From the NCBI GenBank assembly GCA_937911855.1, contig CALDPK010000034.1, positions 1 through 20,811 on the forward strand: a stretch of 20,811 nt of DNA, read 5' to 3'. Positions within the stretch are counted from its first letter, which is position 1, and each line of letters opens with the position of its first letter. Positions 1 through 7,810 of this stretch are shown in pieces. Origin of the DNA: an uncultured Trueperaceae bacterium (lineage in GTDB: Bacteria > Deinococcota > Deinococci > Deinococcales > Trueperaceae). The position numbers were made by a program, and so were the translations under genes. Under the pieces are notes generated by a model. That model ran no database searches, was not told the DNA's origin, and was given only the letters and a program-made list of their open reading frames with translations.

Positions 1-1
1 A

Positions 2-901
2 GGTGATGAATTGCGCTGCGACGGTCAGTGTGTGAACGCGGACAACCGGGTCATTTCTAATGTTCGTTGGGAAGATGCGTACAACGTCACCATCAGACCA
101 GGCCGGCTGAGTGCTTCAGGGTTCTCCAGCTGGATCTCCGATGCTCAATACAGCGCGATTCTTGGCAAGGAAGAGTTTTCCTACAATAACTGGCGCTGGG
201 ATTACGACGGTGGGCAGTTCAGTAACGGCCAGTATGTCGCCGACATGATTCTGGGCCTCATGGCTGGTGGACTTGATTTTCCGGAAGCCAGACGGATCGT
301 GGACAGGAGAATCAACTTCAGTTCGTTGCCAGACGGGCAGTTCGACAACTTAGTCGCCCGCATGAGTGAACGCGGTCATCCCTTGCCCGAAGGAACAACG
401 AAACAGGACCTGGAGCAGATCGGTCAGGGAAACGAACGGACTCAGACTGTAGACGCAAATGGCGAAACAGTCTACTACCGCTGGAATGGCAATACACTGC
501 GCATGGTTCACGAAGCCGACCGTGAATTCGAAACCCAGGTCAATCGGATTGATGCTTTCCTGTACGCGAACCAGCGAATTGCTGGTCGGACCAGCATGCA
601 GGCGATGAGCATCACCGGCGGCCTGGTCGCGCGTGACCTCGGAATACTTGCCCCAGGACGTGGCTTGGAAGAGAACAACTTCCCGGATGCGGGAGAGTTT
701 CTGAACAGCCGACGCGCCGACGCCTGCAGCAACCGCGACAGCCCTTACTTCGTGTACGGATCCGAAGACTGCGCCTTGACGGTCAACTACGACCATCGCC
801 TCAGAAACGGCGGTTATGGCTACAACATCATCGAAGGACGCATTGGCATCACGCTGGATTGGCGCATCGCTGACAGCGCAGGCGAGAGGGTAAATCCGTG
901 A
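2..901 (+). CDS. C-terminal part of unrecognised, probably exported protein at head of minor-pilin operon (5'-truncated)
   Basis: The frame is open from the window edge (GDELRCDGQC...) to a TGA at 899-901, giving at least 299 residues; the true start lies outside the window. I do not recognise the family. It has no membrane segment in the visible part. It is rich in Asn, Gly and aromatic residues, and its cysteines come in spaced pairs (CDGQC near the start; DACSN and EDCAL near residues 240-260), which suits an extracytoplasmic fold with disulfides. The C-terminus alternates polar and hydrophobic residues (GRIGITLDWRIA), as in beta-rich surface proteins. Its stop overlaps the next start by 4 nt (GTGA), so it is co-translated with a small membrane protein and three prepilins. 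By context I infer a pilus-associated or pilus-tip protein, possibly playing the part that ComZ plays in Thermus. That parallel rests on position only, not on sequence resemblance. Confidence 0.75.
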   Translation, partial: GDELRCDGQCVNADNRVISNVRWEDAYNVTIRPGRLSASGFSSWISDAQYSAILGKEEFSYNNWRWDYDGGQFSNGQYVADMILGLMAGGLDFPEARRIVDRRINFSSLPDGQFDNLVARMSERGHPLPEGTTKQDLEQIGQGNERTQTVDANGETVYYRWNGNTLRMVHEADREFETQVNRIDAFLYANQRIAGRTSMQAMSITGGLVARDLGILAPGRGLEENNFPDAGEFLNSRRADACSNRDSPYFVYGSEDCALTVNYDHRLRNGGYGYNIIEGRIGITLDWRIADSAGERVNP

Positions 902-1278
902 CACGCGTACTGGTAGTCGTTGCGGTCCTCGTGATGGCCGGTTTTGTGGCATTGATTGCCTGGCCCCGTGATGATCACCGCCCCGCGCAGCCGAATCCCA
1001 CTCTCACGACCGAACAGCGGACTTCACAGCCGAATAATTTCACCGTGTTGGTGGACGGTGAGGAAGCTCAGATCATGCAGCAGTCGACCGGGAGCAGGAT
1101 GGCCGACGTGCCGGTCAGCCAGTGGAACGCATCAAGCATCAGCCACATCCGCACGGTCGGTACGACCCAGATAATTGTGTTCCTGGATGGCAGTGAGACC
1201 ATCATCGACAGCTTCGTGCGCGAACGCATGCCGCAGAATGTCGCATATCGCGCGGGTTACAGCCGTGACACGGAATAA
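898..1278 (+). CDS. Small membrane-anchored protein of the minor-pilin operon, unknown function
   Basis: A 126-residue protein with a GTG start that overlaps the previous stop (GTGA). Residues 3-22 form one hydrophobic segment (VLVVVAVLVMAGFVALIAW), followed by a Pro/Gln/Thr-rich linker to about residue 48 and then a compact polar domain (about 49-126) containing LVDGEEAQ and FLDGSETIID. The topology is a signal anchor with an outside domain. There is no prepilin cleavage motif (no G-F/x-T-L-x-E), so it is not itself a pilin. The 3' end overlaps the start of the following prepilin by 14 nt. Its position between a probable surface protein and prepilins suggests a pilus assembly or alignment accessory in the inner membrane. 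I do not recognise a family and assign no function. Confidence 0.8.
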   Translation: MTRVLVVVAVLVMAGFVALIAWPRDDHRPAQPNPTLTTEQRTSQPNNFTVLVDGEEAQIMQQSTGSRMADVPVSQWNASSISHIRTVGTTQIIVFLDGSETIIDSFVRERMPQNVAYRAGYSRDTE

Positions 1279-1681
1279 CCGCGGGTCGGTGGGCCTCACG
1301 ATGATCGAGGTGCTCATCGTGATAGGCATCCTGGGCATCCTGATCGCCATAGCTGCTCCCAACCTGACCGGCTACATTCAGCAGCTCCGTTTCAACGAAG
1401 GTGTGCGGACCTTCAGTGAATCATTGCTGCAGGCCCGCGACAGCGCCACGCGCAGCAGCCTTACCGTAAGATTCGTAGCCACTGGCGACACCGTGCGCTG
1501 GTTCGACGGTGACGTACAGCTGGGCAGCGCACGCCTGCCCAATGGAACCGCAGTCGAAGGCACCACTACGGTCGAGTTGAGTGGCCGGGGCCTGCCGATG
1601 GGGCAGACTCAGTTCCAGCTGAGTGACGCCAACCATACCGGCAACGTATGGCTGCTGCCGACGGGAGCGATCCTGCGATGA
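1265..1681 (+). CDS. Type IV prepilin-like protein, GspH/FimT type (minor pilin)
   Basis: I place the start at GTG 1265, giving 138 residues (MTRNNRGSVG...). An open frame reaches back to 1175, but that would put about 30 unrelated residues before the prepilin leader. The class III leader is clear: a basic N-terminus, Gly at -1, then LTMIEVLIVIGILGILIAIA with Glu at +5 and Pro in the helix (APNL), as in pilins and pseudopilins. The C-terminal half (RDSATRSSLTVRF..., ending GNVWLLPTGAILR) has the look of a GspH/FimT globular domain, which is usually about this length. It is expected to be cleaved and N-methylated by PilD and to sit in the inner membrane or pilus tip. The ATGA overlap with the next gene indicates translational coupling. 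Confidence 0.9.
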   Translation: MTRNNRGSVGLTMIEVLIVIGILGILIAIAAPNLTGYIQQLRFNEGVRTFSESLLQARDSATRSSLTVRFVATGDTVRWFDGDVQLGSARLPNGTAVEGTTTVELSGRGLPMGQTQFQLSDANHTGNVWLLPTGAILR

Positions 1682-2103
1682 AGAGAAACGGTTCAGCCGG
1701 CTTCTCGCTGGTGGAAGTCATCATCGCCATCGCCATCCTGGGAGTCATCCTGGTCGCGGTGGGCGGACTCATGACCGGCAACCTCACCCTGCGCCGCAGC
1801 AGCAACCAGGCGACCGAAGCGATCCAGATCTCAACCAGCTACCTCGAGGCGATCAAGCGCCACTGGAGCGTTCTTGACAACTGGGTGACCGGCAGCCTGC
1901 CGCCCGCACCGGAAGACCCCCGGGCGGACCGCTACAGTTTCCAGGTCGCGGTTACCTGCCTGACGGTCGACGGCACCCAGATCACTTGCCCGGCGAATCC
2001 GGAACTGCGCCAGGTAGTAATCAACGCCACAACTGATGATGAACGGGTGGAGCGTCTGGTCACCCAGATAGGCCGGCCCTTCGAACCGCGGAGCTCCAGG
2101 TGA
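1678..2103 (+). CDS. Type IV prepilin-like protein, PilV/GspI type (minor pilin)
   Basis: 141 residues starting at ATG 1678, within the ATGA overlap with the previous stop. A GTG/ATG further upstream in frame is less likely because the leader MKRNGSAG is already complete. The leader is Gly(-1) followed by FSLVEVIIAIAILGVILVAV, with the conserved Glu at +5. After the helix (LRRSSNQATEAIQISTSYLEAIK) comes a short globular part with two cysteines (VTCLT and ITCPA), which could form a disulfide. The arrangement resembles PilV/GspI minor pilins, which prime assembly together with GspH-, GspJ- and GspK-type partners. It overlaps the next gene by GTGA. The exact subfamily is assigned from order and size, so PilV versus GspI is uncertain. 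Confidence 0.88.
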   Translation: MKRNGSAGFSLVEVIIAIAILGVILVAVGGLMTGNLTLRRSSNQATEAIQISTSYLEAIKRHWSVLDNWVTGSLPPAPEDPRADRYSFQVAVTCLTVDGTQITCPANPELRQVVINATTDDERVERLVTQIGRPFEPRSSR

Positions 2104-2852
2104 CGCGAAGACGACAGGCGGGGGTAACGCTCATCGAGCTGCTGATCGGCATGGCGATCCTGGTGATCCTCCTGGCAGTGGCGAGTTTCACGCTCATCTC
2201 CACCGGCCGCATCTCCAACCAGCAGGACCAGCTGATCACGGCCGCAGGCGACGCGCGACTGGCCTTGTTCCGCATGAGTGAGATCCTGCGCTCGGCCAGC
2301 TACATCTACCCACCGGGGGTGGACGTGACGGTCAGTGGCCGTGGCACGTTCGAAACCGGCCCCAGGGCACTGGCGATGCTCGTGCCGGCGAACACCACGT
2401 ACTGCAGGTCCACCGCGAGCGATTACTGCGGCTTCATCTACGTGGCGGTCGACCGCAGCCAGTTCGTCCCGCCACTGCCCGCCGCCGGTAACACCGGGTT
2501 GGCCCTGGCAGAGATCCGCGTCGATGGCATCGAATGGCCCAAGGACGCGGTGCCCGCCCACAGCATCAACAGCTGGGCCGGTGGCAGCATCGGCCTGCTG
2601 GCCGACAACTTCGATCCGGCGCGGTCCGACCTCGGTTCCAACGTCTTCGTCTCGACCATCCAGGCCGTCTACGACAACGCGACGAGCTTCAACTACGAGC
2701 CGGGCGTGGTCAACTCCGCGACGCTGCTCAATGGAGCTGACGTCATCGTGAGCCTGCGCCGCAACGCCGTGTCCGGTGACGCAACCTCGGAGCAGCGCGT
2801 TGAAATGTTCACCCGCGCCGTGCCGCGCAGCGCTCCGCCCAACCCGAACTGA
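2100..2852 (+). CDS. Type IV prepilin-like protein, PilW/GspJ type (minor pilin)
   Basis: 250 residues from GTG 2100, overlapping the preceding stop by 4 nt. The leader is MTRRRQAG followed by VTLIELLIGMAILVILLAVA, with Glu at +5 after cleavage. The helix continues through about residue 60 (QQDQLITAAGDARLALFRMSEILRSA), the pattern seen in PilW and GspJ, and is followed by a large globular domain of about 180 residues. One disulfide is likely between the cysteines of TYCRS and DYCGF. It is the largest pilin here and the last gene of the run; the next gene starts 58 nt downstream. In Thermus and Deinococcus relatives, such minor pilins (PilA1-PilA3) serve natural transformation and pilus biogenesis. 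I infer that role from gene order and leaders; no assembly ATPase or secretin lies in this window. Confidence 0.9.
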   Translation: MTRRRQAGVTLIELLIGMAILVILLAVASFTLISTGRISNQQDQLITAAGDARLALFRMSEILRSASYIYPPGVDVTVSGRGTFETGPRALAMLVPANTTYCRSTASDYCGFIYVAVDRSQFVPPLPAAGNTGLALAEIRVDGIEWPKDAVPAHSINSWAGGSIGLLADNFDPARSDLGSNVFVSTIQAVYDNATSFNYEPGVVNSATLLNGADVIVSLRRNAVSGDATSEQRVEMFTRAVPRSAPPNPN

Positions 2853-2910
2853 CCGGTCGCCCCGGTGAAGTGGAGTTGGACCAGCATGGCAGCGGGCTTT
2901 GTGCGTCATC

Positions 2911-3846
2911 ATGTCAGGCATGGACGGGCTCAGAGTAATAACTGAACAGACGGTGACCGAGAACCTGAAGGTGCCGGCAGTCATCCGCGAGGTCCGCGCT
3001 GCCCTCATCGACCAGGCGCATGACCGGGCGGAGAACATGCCGCGCAGGCGGCTGCGCGTCGGCAGCTCGCTCCTGCACATGCTGGCGGCCAGCTGGGCAG
3101 CGCGCGGCGTGTACGGCCAGAAGATATACAGCGTCACCCCGAACGGCCCGGAGTTCTACGTGCTGCTGTTCCCGGTGGACGGCGGCCAGGGCGTCTTCAT
3201 CGAAGCCGACCGGCTGGGGCAGCTGCGAACCGGCTCGGCTACCGGCGTGGCCAGCAAGGCGCTGGCGCGGCCGGATTCGCGCGTGCTGGGCGTAATCGGC
3301 AGTGGCTACCAGATGCGCACGCAGGTGGAAGCAGTCTGCCATGAACTGCCCATCGAACGGATCCAGGTGTGGAGTCCCACCGAGGAGAACCGCCTGAAGT
3401 TCGCAGCCGAGATGACGGGCCGGCTCGGCAAGCCTGTGCTGGCAGTCGATTCGGTGGACGAAGCGACCGAGAACGCTGACGTGATAAACGTGCTGACCAC
3501 CTCAAGGGAACCTGTGCTCGAGGCGCGGCACCTGCGCCCGGGCGTTCACGTGAACGCCGCCGGTTCCAACCGGATCGGCCAGCAGGAGATCCACACTGAC
3601 GTCCTGGCTGCCGCGCAGCTCGTGGTGACGGACGATCTGGAGCAGGCGAAAGTCGAGTCAGGCGACCTGGTGCCCGCGGTGGAAACGGGACTGCTGGACT
3701 GGGCTGACGTCCGCCGCCTGGCCGACGTCGTGGCCGATCCACCCGTCCGCGGCGAGTCCGACATCACCTTCTTCAAGTCGCACGGCCTGGGCCTGTGGGA
3801 CGTGGCGGCAGCTGTCGCGCTGCTTAAAGAACTCGATCAGACCTGA
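2911..3846 (+). CDS. Ornithine cyclodeaminase/mu-crystallin family NAD(P)-dependent enzyme
   Basis: 311 residues from ATG 2911; ATG 2920 (MDGLRV) and TTG 2899 are alternatives, and no good Shine-Dalgarno decides between them. The family is clear from the substrate-side RRRLR...KIYSV region (Arg about 47, Lys 71), LRTGSATGVASKALA before the Rossmann fold, the nucleotide motif VLGVIGSGYQMRTQ (about 126-137), HVNAAGSNRIGQQEI, ESGDLVP and SDITFFKSHGLGLWDVAAA. Members convert ornithine to proline with loss of ammonia, or act as alanine dehydrogenase, lysine cyclodeaminase or ketimine reductase; sequence alone does not separate these. The full-length family is about 310-330 residues. It is a stand-alone cytoplasmic gene and its 3' end overlaps the convergent LamG gene by 10 nt. 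Confidence 0.88.
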   Translation: MSGMDGLRVITEQTVTENLKVPAVIREVRAALIDQAHDRAENMPRRRLRVGSSLLHMLAASWAARGVYGQKIYSVTPNGPEFYVLLFPVDGGQGVFIEADRLGQLRTGSATGVASKALARPDSRVLGVIGSGYQMRTQVEAVCHELPIERIQVWSPTEENRLKFAAEMTGRLGKPVLAVDSVDEATENADVINVLTTSREPVLEARHLRPGVHVNAAGSNRIGQQEIHTDVLAAAQLVVTDDLEQAKVESGDLVPAVETGLLDWADVRRLADVVADPPVRGESDITFFKSHGLGLWDVAAAVALLKELDQT

Positions 3847-4631
3847 CCGTTGCGGTGCGGATGGGCGAGCGCCCACATCTCGGCAGGTGACAGCGCCCGG
3901 CGCCATACGCCCAGGCCGCCGATCAGTCCCGTGAAGAAATTCCCCATCTCACCACCGCGGTGGACCCCGCCCACGGTGAAATCTGAGCCAGCGGGCCCGC
4001 CGTCGTTCAGGCCGCCCGGCAGCAGGTAAGGGTTCACGGTTGGCTGCAGCTCGAGCACACCGTCAAGCCAGGCAGCTGCCTGCTGGCCGTCGTAGCTCAT
4101 GCCCACGCAGTGCCACTCGTCCCACGCCACTGGCGTCCTGCTGTAAGCCACGTCCATGCAGTAACGGTAGCCCGGTGTCGGTCCGCCACTGGCTGACACG
4201 TGCGCGGACACCTTGTGGTCCTGCCCGTAAGCCGGGATGTCGATGAACAGCCCGTACTGACGTCCCAGGTTCGTCTCGTTCCACTGGCCGGCAATGAACT
4301 CGCACTGCCGGTACGACTTGCGCTCGCGGCGGATCCAGGCGACGACCGTCACCGCCTGGCCGGGACCGTGCACGTCCAGCAGCGGACAGTCAGCGCGAGG
4401 GATTGAAAAGTACTGACCTTCTTCGATGCGTGCCGCCGCATCGCCCCACGGATTCGAATCAGTCGTAACCTGCGCCACCGGTCCGGCCGGTTCGCGGAGC
4501 AGGTACGGCTCGCCCAGGGTTGCGCGCCGCTCGCCGGGGGACTGCTGGAAGTCCCAGAAGGCGGCCAGCCCCGGGAAATCGGCCGGTGTGACCGGCAGGC
4601 GGTAATGCGGCAAAGGCACGGATTCGTCCAT
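3837..4631 (-). CDS. LamG-like (concanavalin A-like jelly-roll) domain protein
   Basis: 264 residues from ATG at 4631, reading leftward. The sequence has the jelly-roll pattern: LAAFWDFQQ near the start (about residue 22), VTVVAWIRRE (about 95), WDEWHCVGMSYDGQQAAAWLDG (about 170-190) and the closing FTGLIGGLGVWRRALSPAEMWAL (about 233-256). This is the LamG/pentraxin-like layout of a single domain filling the chain. No signal peptide or lipobox is seen, which is unusual for a carbohydrate-binding fold and suggests a cytoplasmic enzyme or a non-classical route. No catalytic residues can be pointed out. It is divergent from the TPR-GGDEF gene, with 84 nt between starts, and convergent with the cyclodeaminase gene. 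The fold call is firm; the ligand is unknown. Confidence 0.82.
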   Translation of the reverse strand: MDESVPLPHYRLPVTPADFPGLAAFWDFQQSPGERRATLGEPYLLREPAGPVAQVTTDSNPWGDAAARIEEGQYFSIPRADCPLLDVHGPGQAVTVVAWIRRERKSYRQCEFIAGQWNETNLGRQYGLFIDIPAYGQDHKVSAHVSASGGPTPGYRYCMDVAYSRTPVAWDEWHCVGMSYDGQQAAAWLDGVLELQPTVNPYLLPGGLNDGGPAGSDFTVGGVHRGGEMGNFFTGLIGGLGVWRRALSPAEMWALAHPHRNGQV

Positions 4632-4706
4632 GGCCTGATGCTACCCGGGCCCATTCACATGTGCGACCCGGCAGGACATGGCAAAATGTACACGGACTAT
4701 GCAAAC

Positions 4707-4710
4707 GGAG
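4707..4710 (+). promoter_or_regulatory. Shine-Dalgarno fixing the GTG start of the TPR-GGDEF gene
   Basis: GGAG followed by a 5-nt spacer and GTG 4716. No comparable site precedes the in-frame ATG codons at 4659 and 4686. Confidence 0.65.
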
Positions 4711-4715
4711 CCCAA

Positions 4716-6404
4716 GTGACAGCACGCCTTGAGGGGATTCAGCAGGCTGATGACCCGCGTGCAACCGTGAACGCCCAGCTGCTGGAGGCCAGCTCACTCG
4801 AGTTCGAGGAAGCCGGCGCCTACCTGAAAGCGGCTGCGGAGGCTGTCACCATGGCCCGTGCGCTGGAAACACCGGGACCGCTCCTGTTCCGGGCGCTGTG
4901 CGTGCTGGGCAACGCCCGGCGCGTCAACGGCGAGTTCGCAGGTGCCATCGAGGTGCTCGACGAGGCTTTGCAGGGTGCGGCCGAACTGCCCGACAACGAC
5001 GAGCGCGACGCCATCCTCGGTGACGCCCACCTGTACATGGCGATCGTGCACGATGTGGTGGACGCCATAATCGCCGGCTTCGAGCACCTGGACTGCGCCA
5101 ACGACCACTTCACCAGGCTGGGCGACGAAGCGTCACTTGCCCGCTGCGGCCTGGTCCGCGGCGCACTGCACCTCCGCATCGACGATTTCGAACAGGCTGA
5201 GGAACAGTACCGCCGCAGCCTGGACTATTACGTGAGGACCGGCCAGTCAGACCGGATCGGCAGCACCTGGTCGAACCTCAGCGTCGTGCTGCGCTTCATG
5301 GGCCGTCACGAGGAAGCCGTTGCGGCAGGCCGGGAAGCTCTCAAGGCCGCCACAAGCCTGCTGCTCAGGACGACCTCGACCGGCAACCTCGCCTTCGCCC
5401 TGGGCGCCGCCGGTCAGCTGGACGAAGCCATGACGATGGCCCGCAAGGCCGCGCTCATGCTTTCCGAGCTGGGCGATCCCAACTACACCATCGAGTACAA
5501 GCGGGCGCTGGCGTGGATACTCATCCGGCAGGGCGAGAACAAGGAGGCGCTTGAACTCCTCACCGAAGCACTCGCAGTGGCCCGCGAGAAGGGCTATCAC
5601 CGCGACGTGACCGCCTGCCATGGCTTGCTGGCCGGCATCCACCGCGACATGGGCGATTTCAGGAACGCGTACCTGCACCTGGAGAAGTACCACGAGCAGA
5701 CCCTGGCGCAGAGCCGCAAGAAAGCCGCCAGCCAGCTGGAAGTCCACAAGTGGCGCCTCGAAGTCGAGAGCGCCCGCTTCCAGGCGGACCAGGAACGGCA
5801 GCGGCGCCAGCACCTGGCGGAGTCGTACGCCGAGCTGACCGAGATGCATGAGCGGCTCACGGCGCGGGCCGTGGAACTCGAGTGGAGCAGCTACAGGGAC
5901 GCTCTCACCGAGCTGGCCAACCGCCGCTACTTTGACGAGCGGCTGGCCCGCGAAGCGGAACGCAGCCTGGAGTCAGGCACGGGCATATCGCTCATGATGA
6001 TCGACCTGGACGAGTTCAAATCGATCAACGACAGCTTCGGCCATCCGGTGGGTGATGAGGTCCTGCGGGAGACAGCCCGGATCCTGCAGGCGGGAACCAG
6101 GCGCTCCGACATGTGCGCCCGCATCGGCGGGGAAGAGTTCGCCATCCTGCTGACGACCGAAGTCGAACCGTACGACCTGCAGCACCTGGCCAATCAGCTC
6201 AGGCACACCTTCGTGGACCACAACTGGGCCAGCATCGCCCAGGGTCTGAACGTCAGCATCAGCATCGGCGCGGCCAGCCTGAGCGAAGTGGACCACGATC
6301 CGATATTGCTGCTCAGGATGGCGGACCAGCGACTGTATGCGGCCAAACGGGCAGGCCGCAACCAGGTGGTCGCGGGCCTGCCCAAGAAACGTCAGCGGCG
6401 GTAA
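4716..6404 (+). CDS. Cytoplasmic TPR-repeat diguanylate cyclase (GGDEF)
   Basis: 562 residues from GTG 4716, chosen because GGAG at 4707-4710 sits 5 nt before it; the frame is open back to 4605, but that would run into the divergent gene. Residues 1 to about 350 are helical repeats of the TPR/MalT type (for example EQAEEQYRRSLDYY and EEAVAAGREALKAA), then comes a charged coiled coil (about 350-390) and a GGDEF domain from D395 (DALTELANRR). The active-site loop reads GGEEF (471-475), a catalytically competent form. RRSD at 462-465 matches the inhibitory I-site RxxD at the usual 5-residue spacing, so c-di-GMP product inhibition is likely. There is no membrane segment or known sensor, so the TPR array presumably receives a protein or peptide signal. 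Its 3' end overlaps the convergent hydrolase gene by 13 nt. Confidence 0.92.
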   Translation: MTARLEGIQQADDPRATVNAQLLEASSLEFEEAGAYLKAAAEAVTMARALETPGPLLFRALCVLGNARRVNGEFAGAIEVLDEALQGAAELPDNDERDAILGDAHLYMAIVHDVVDAIIAGFEHLDCANDHFTRLGDEASLARCGLVRGALHLRIDDFEQAEEQYRRSLDYYVRTGQSDRIGSTWSNLSVVLRFMGRHEEAVAAGREALKAATSLLLRTTSTGNLAFALGAAGQLDEAMTMARKAALMLSELGDPNYTIEYKRALAWILIRQGENKEALELLTEALAVAREKGYHRDVTACHGLLAGIHRDMGDFRNAYLHLEKYHEQTLAQSRKKAASQLEVHKWRLEVESARFQADQERQRRQHLAESYAELTEMHERLTARAVELEWSSYRDALTELANRRYFDERLAREAERSLESGTGISLMMIDLDEFKSINDSFGHPVGDEVLRETARILQAGTRRSDMCARIGGEEFAILLTTEVEPYDLQHLANQLRHTFVDHNWASIAQGLNVSISIGAASLSEVDHDPILLLRMADQRLYAAKRAGRNQVVAGLPKKRQRR

Positions 6405-7795
6405 AGGATCCGGCGGCCCAGGTGGACGCCGTAAATCTCGTCAGAATCATTGCGCAGGACGGGCACGTACGTGTTCTGATCCTCACCCCGGATGCCCAGC
6501 TCGGAGCGGGACACCACGAAGGCCTCATGCAGTTCGGCCTTCTCGCCCCTGCGCACCTGCAGACCGCCGGTGTCCCCGCGTTCGATCAGCAGCCGGCCCC
6601 AGGGCTCACCTGAACGGTAATCGCCCAGCAGCGCGTCGATGTCGTCGGCAGCGACCTGCTGGATGGCGGGCTGGTAGCGGGGCCGGTCGACGGGCAGGTC
6701 GAGCAGGGTGTTGATGGCGCCCTGCCAGATCAGGTCAGCCGGCTGGTCTTCCAGGTTGGTGAGCACCACGGCGCCCACGCGCAGTTCCGGAACGAAACCG
6801 ATGTGGCTCGACACGCCTTTCAGCCCGCCGCTGTGTCCGATTATCGTCAGGCCGCCCTGCCAGCCCGGAGTCACCGTGAGGCCGTAACCGTAGCTGGAAT
6901 CAGGTCCGCACCAGACGCGCGGGCTCTGCATCTCCTGCAGCAGCGCGTCGCTGACCCCCACCTGCGCGCCCGCGCCAGTCATCAGGAAGCGCACGTAGCG
7001 GGTGAGGTCACTAGCGGTCGAGCGCAGGAAGCCGGCGCCGGCTAGTGGTGCGGAGTCCTGCCACTTGGGTGACTCGACCACGTTGCCTGCCGGATCGTGC
7101 GCGTACAGCGTGGTGGCATCGTCATCGGCCAGTACCCGCTGTAAGTCGAAGGTGGTGCGCCTGAGTCCCAGTGGACCGGTGATGAACTGCACCACGTAAG
7201 CTTCGAACGGCTGGCCGCTGGCGCGGGCGACCATGGCTGCCAGCAGTCCCCAGGCGTCGTTCTGGTAGCAGAACAAGCCACCGGGTTCCTCGACACGCGC
7301 TTCCCTGTTCAGGTAATCGATGATCTCTTCGGTCGTGCCGGCTGGCTGCAGATCGGCGGGCGGCGGGTCCCACACTTCGGTGGGGTCGCCGCGGGTGCTT
7401 TCAGCCATGGCGTGAACGAGCGTGGGCAATGCCGGCAGGCCGCTCGTCTGGGTGAGCAGCTGGCGGACCGTCGGTGCGGCGCGTCCCTCCCAGAGGGTCA
7501 GTTCAGGCAGCCAGCGCGTTACCGGGTCGTCAAGGCTCAGGTCGCCCTGGGTCGCGGCCCGCAGTACCGCCAGGGCCGTGAACGATTTCGTGACGCTGGC
7601 GATTCCGAATATGGTGTCGGCCGTGACGGGCAGGCCGTGCTCGCGGTTGCGGAAGCCGAAGCCCCGTTCGAACAGGATCTCATTGCCGGTGAAGACGCGT
7701 ACGGCCACGCCGGGAATCTGCTTGCGTTGCGCAAGCTCCTCAAGCCAGCTCTCGTACGCCTGCCAGTTGACGCGCAGGTCTGTGTCTGAATTCAT
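6392..7795 (-). CDS. Serine beta-lactamase/penicillin-binding-like hydrolase (class C beta-lactamase-related family)
   Basis: 467 residues from ATG at 7795. The catalytic triad of the penicillin-recognising serine family is present in order: S67-V-T-K70 (GIASVTKSF), Y177-Q-N179 (CYQNDAWG) and H321-S-G323 (GHSGG). RQLLTQTSGLP (about 111-121) and LDDPVTRWLPE are typical of the Beta-lactamase (PF00144) domain, which spans about residues 15-375; a C-terminal extension of about 90 residues follows, as in D-aminopeptidase/esterase-type members. No signal peptide is visible, so a cytoplasmic esterase, peptidase or amidase is more likely than an antibiotic-resistance beta-lactamase. It lies 15 nt downstream of the hemolysin III gene on the same strand and is probably co-transcribed with it. 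Confidence 0.9.
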   Translation of the reverse strand: MNSDTDLRVNWQAYESWLEELAQRKQIPGVAVRVFTGNEILFERGFGFRNREHGLPVTADTIFGIASVTKSFTALAVLRAATQGDLSLDDPVTRWLPELTLWEGRAAPTVRQLLTQTSGLPALPTLVHAMAESTRGDPTEVWDPPPADLQPAGTTEEIIDYLNREARVEEPGGLFCYQNDAWGLLAAMVARASGQPFEAYVVQFITGPLGLRRTTFDLQRVLADDDATTLYAHDPAGNVVESPKWQDSAPLAGAGFLRSTASDLTRYVRFLMTGAGAQVGVSDALLQEMQSPRVWCGPDSSYGYGLTVTPGWQGGLTIIGHSGGLKGVSSHIGFVPELRVGAVVLTNLEDQPADLIWQGAINTLLDLPVDRPRYQPAIQQVAADDIDALLGDYRSGEPWGRLLIERGDTGGLQVRRGEKAELHEAFVVSRSELGIRGEDQNTYVPVLRNDSDEIYGVHLGRRILYRR

Positions 7796-7810
7796 GTTCT
7801 GCAGCGTAGC

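Noticed and set aside
1932..3137. 401-codon open frame on the minus strand across the PilW-like and cyclodeaminase genes
   Set aside because: It runs antisense to two well-supported genes, is rich in Arg, Asp and Gly with no recognisable domain, and is the kind of frame GC-rich codon use produces.
4654..4688. TTCACA (4654-4659) as a -35 for the TPR-GGDEF gene
   Set aside because: The hexamers at proper spacing (CATGGC) do not resemble a -10.
6392..7795. Antibiotic-resistance beta-lactamase
   Set aside because: The SxxK, YxN and HxG motifs fit the broad family, but there is no signal peptide and the C-terminal extension is as in esterase/peptidase relatives.
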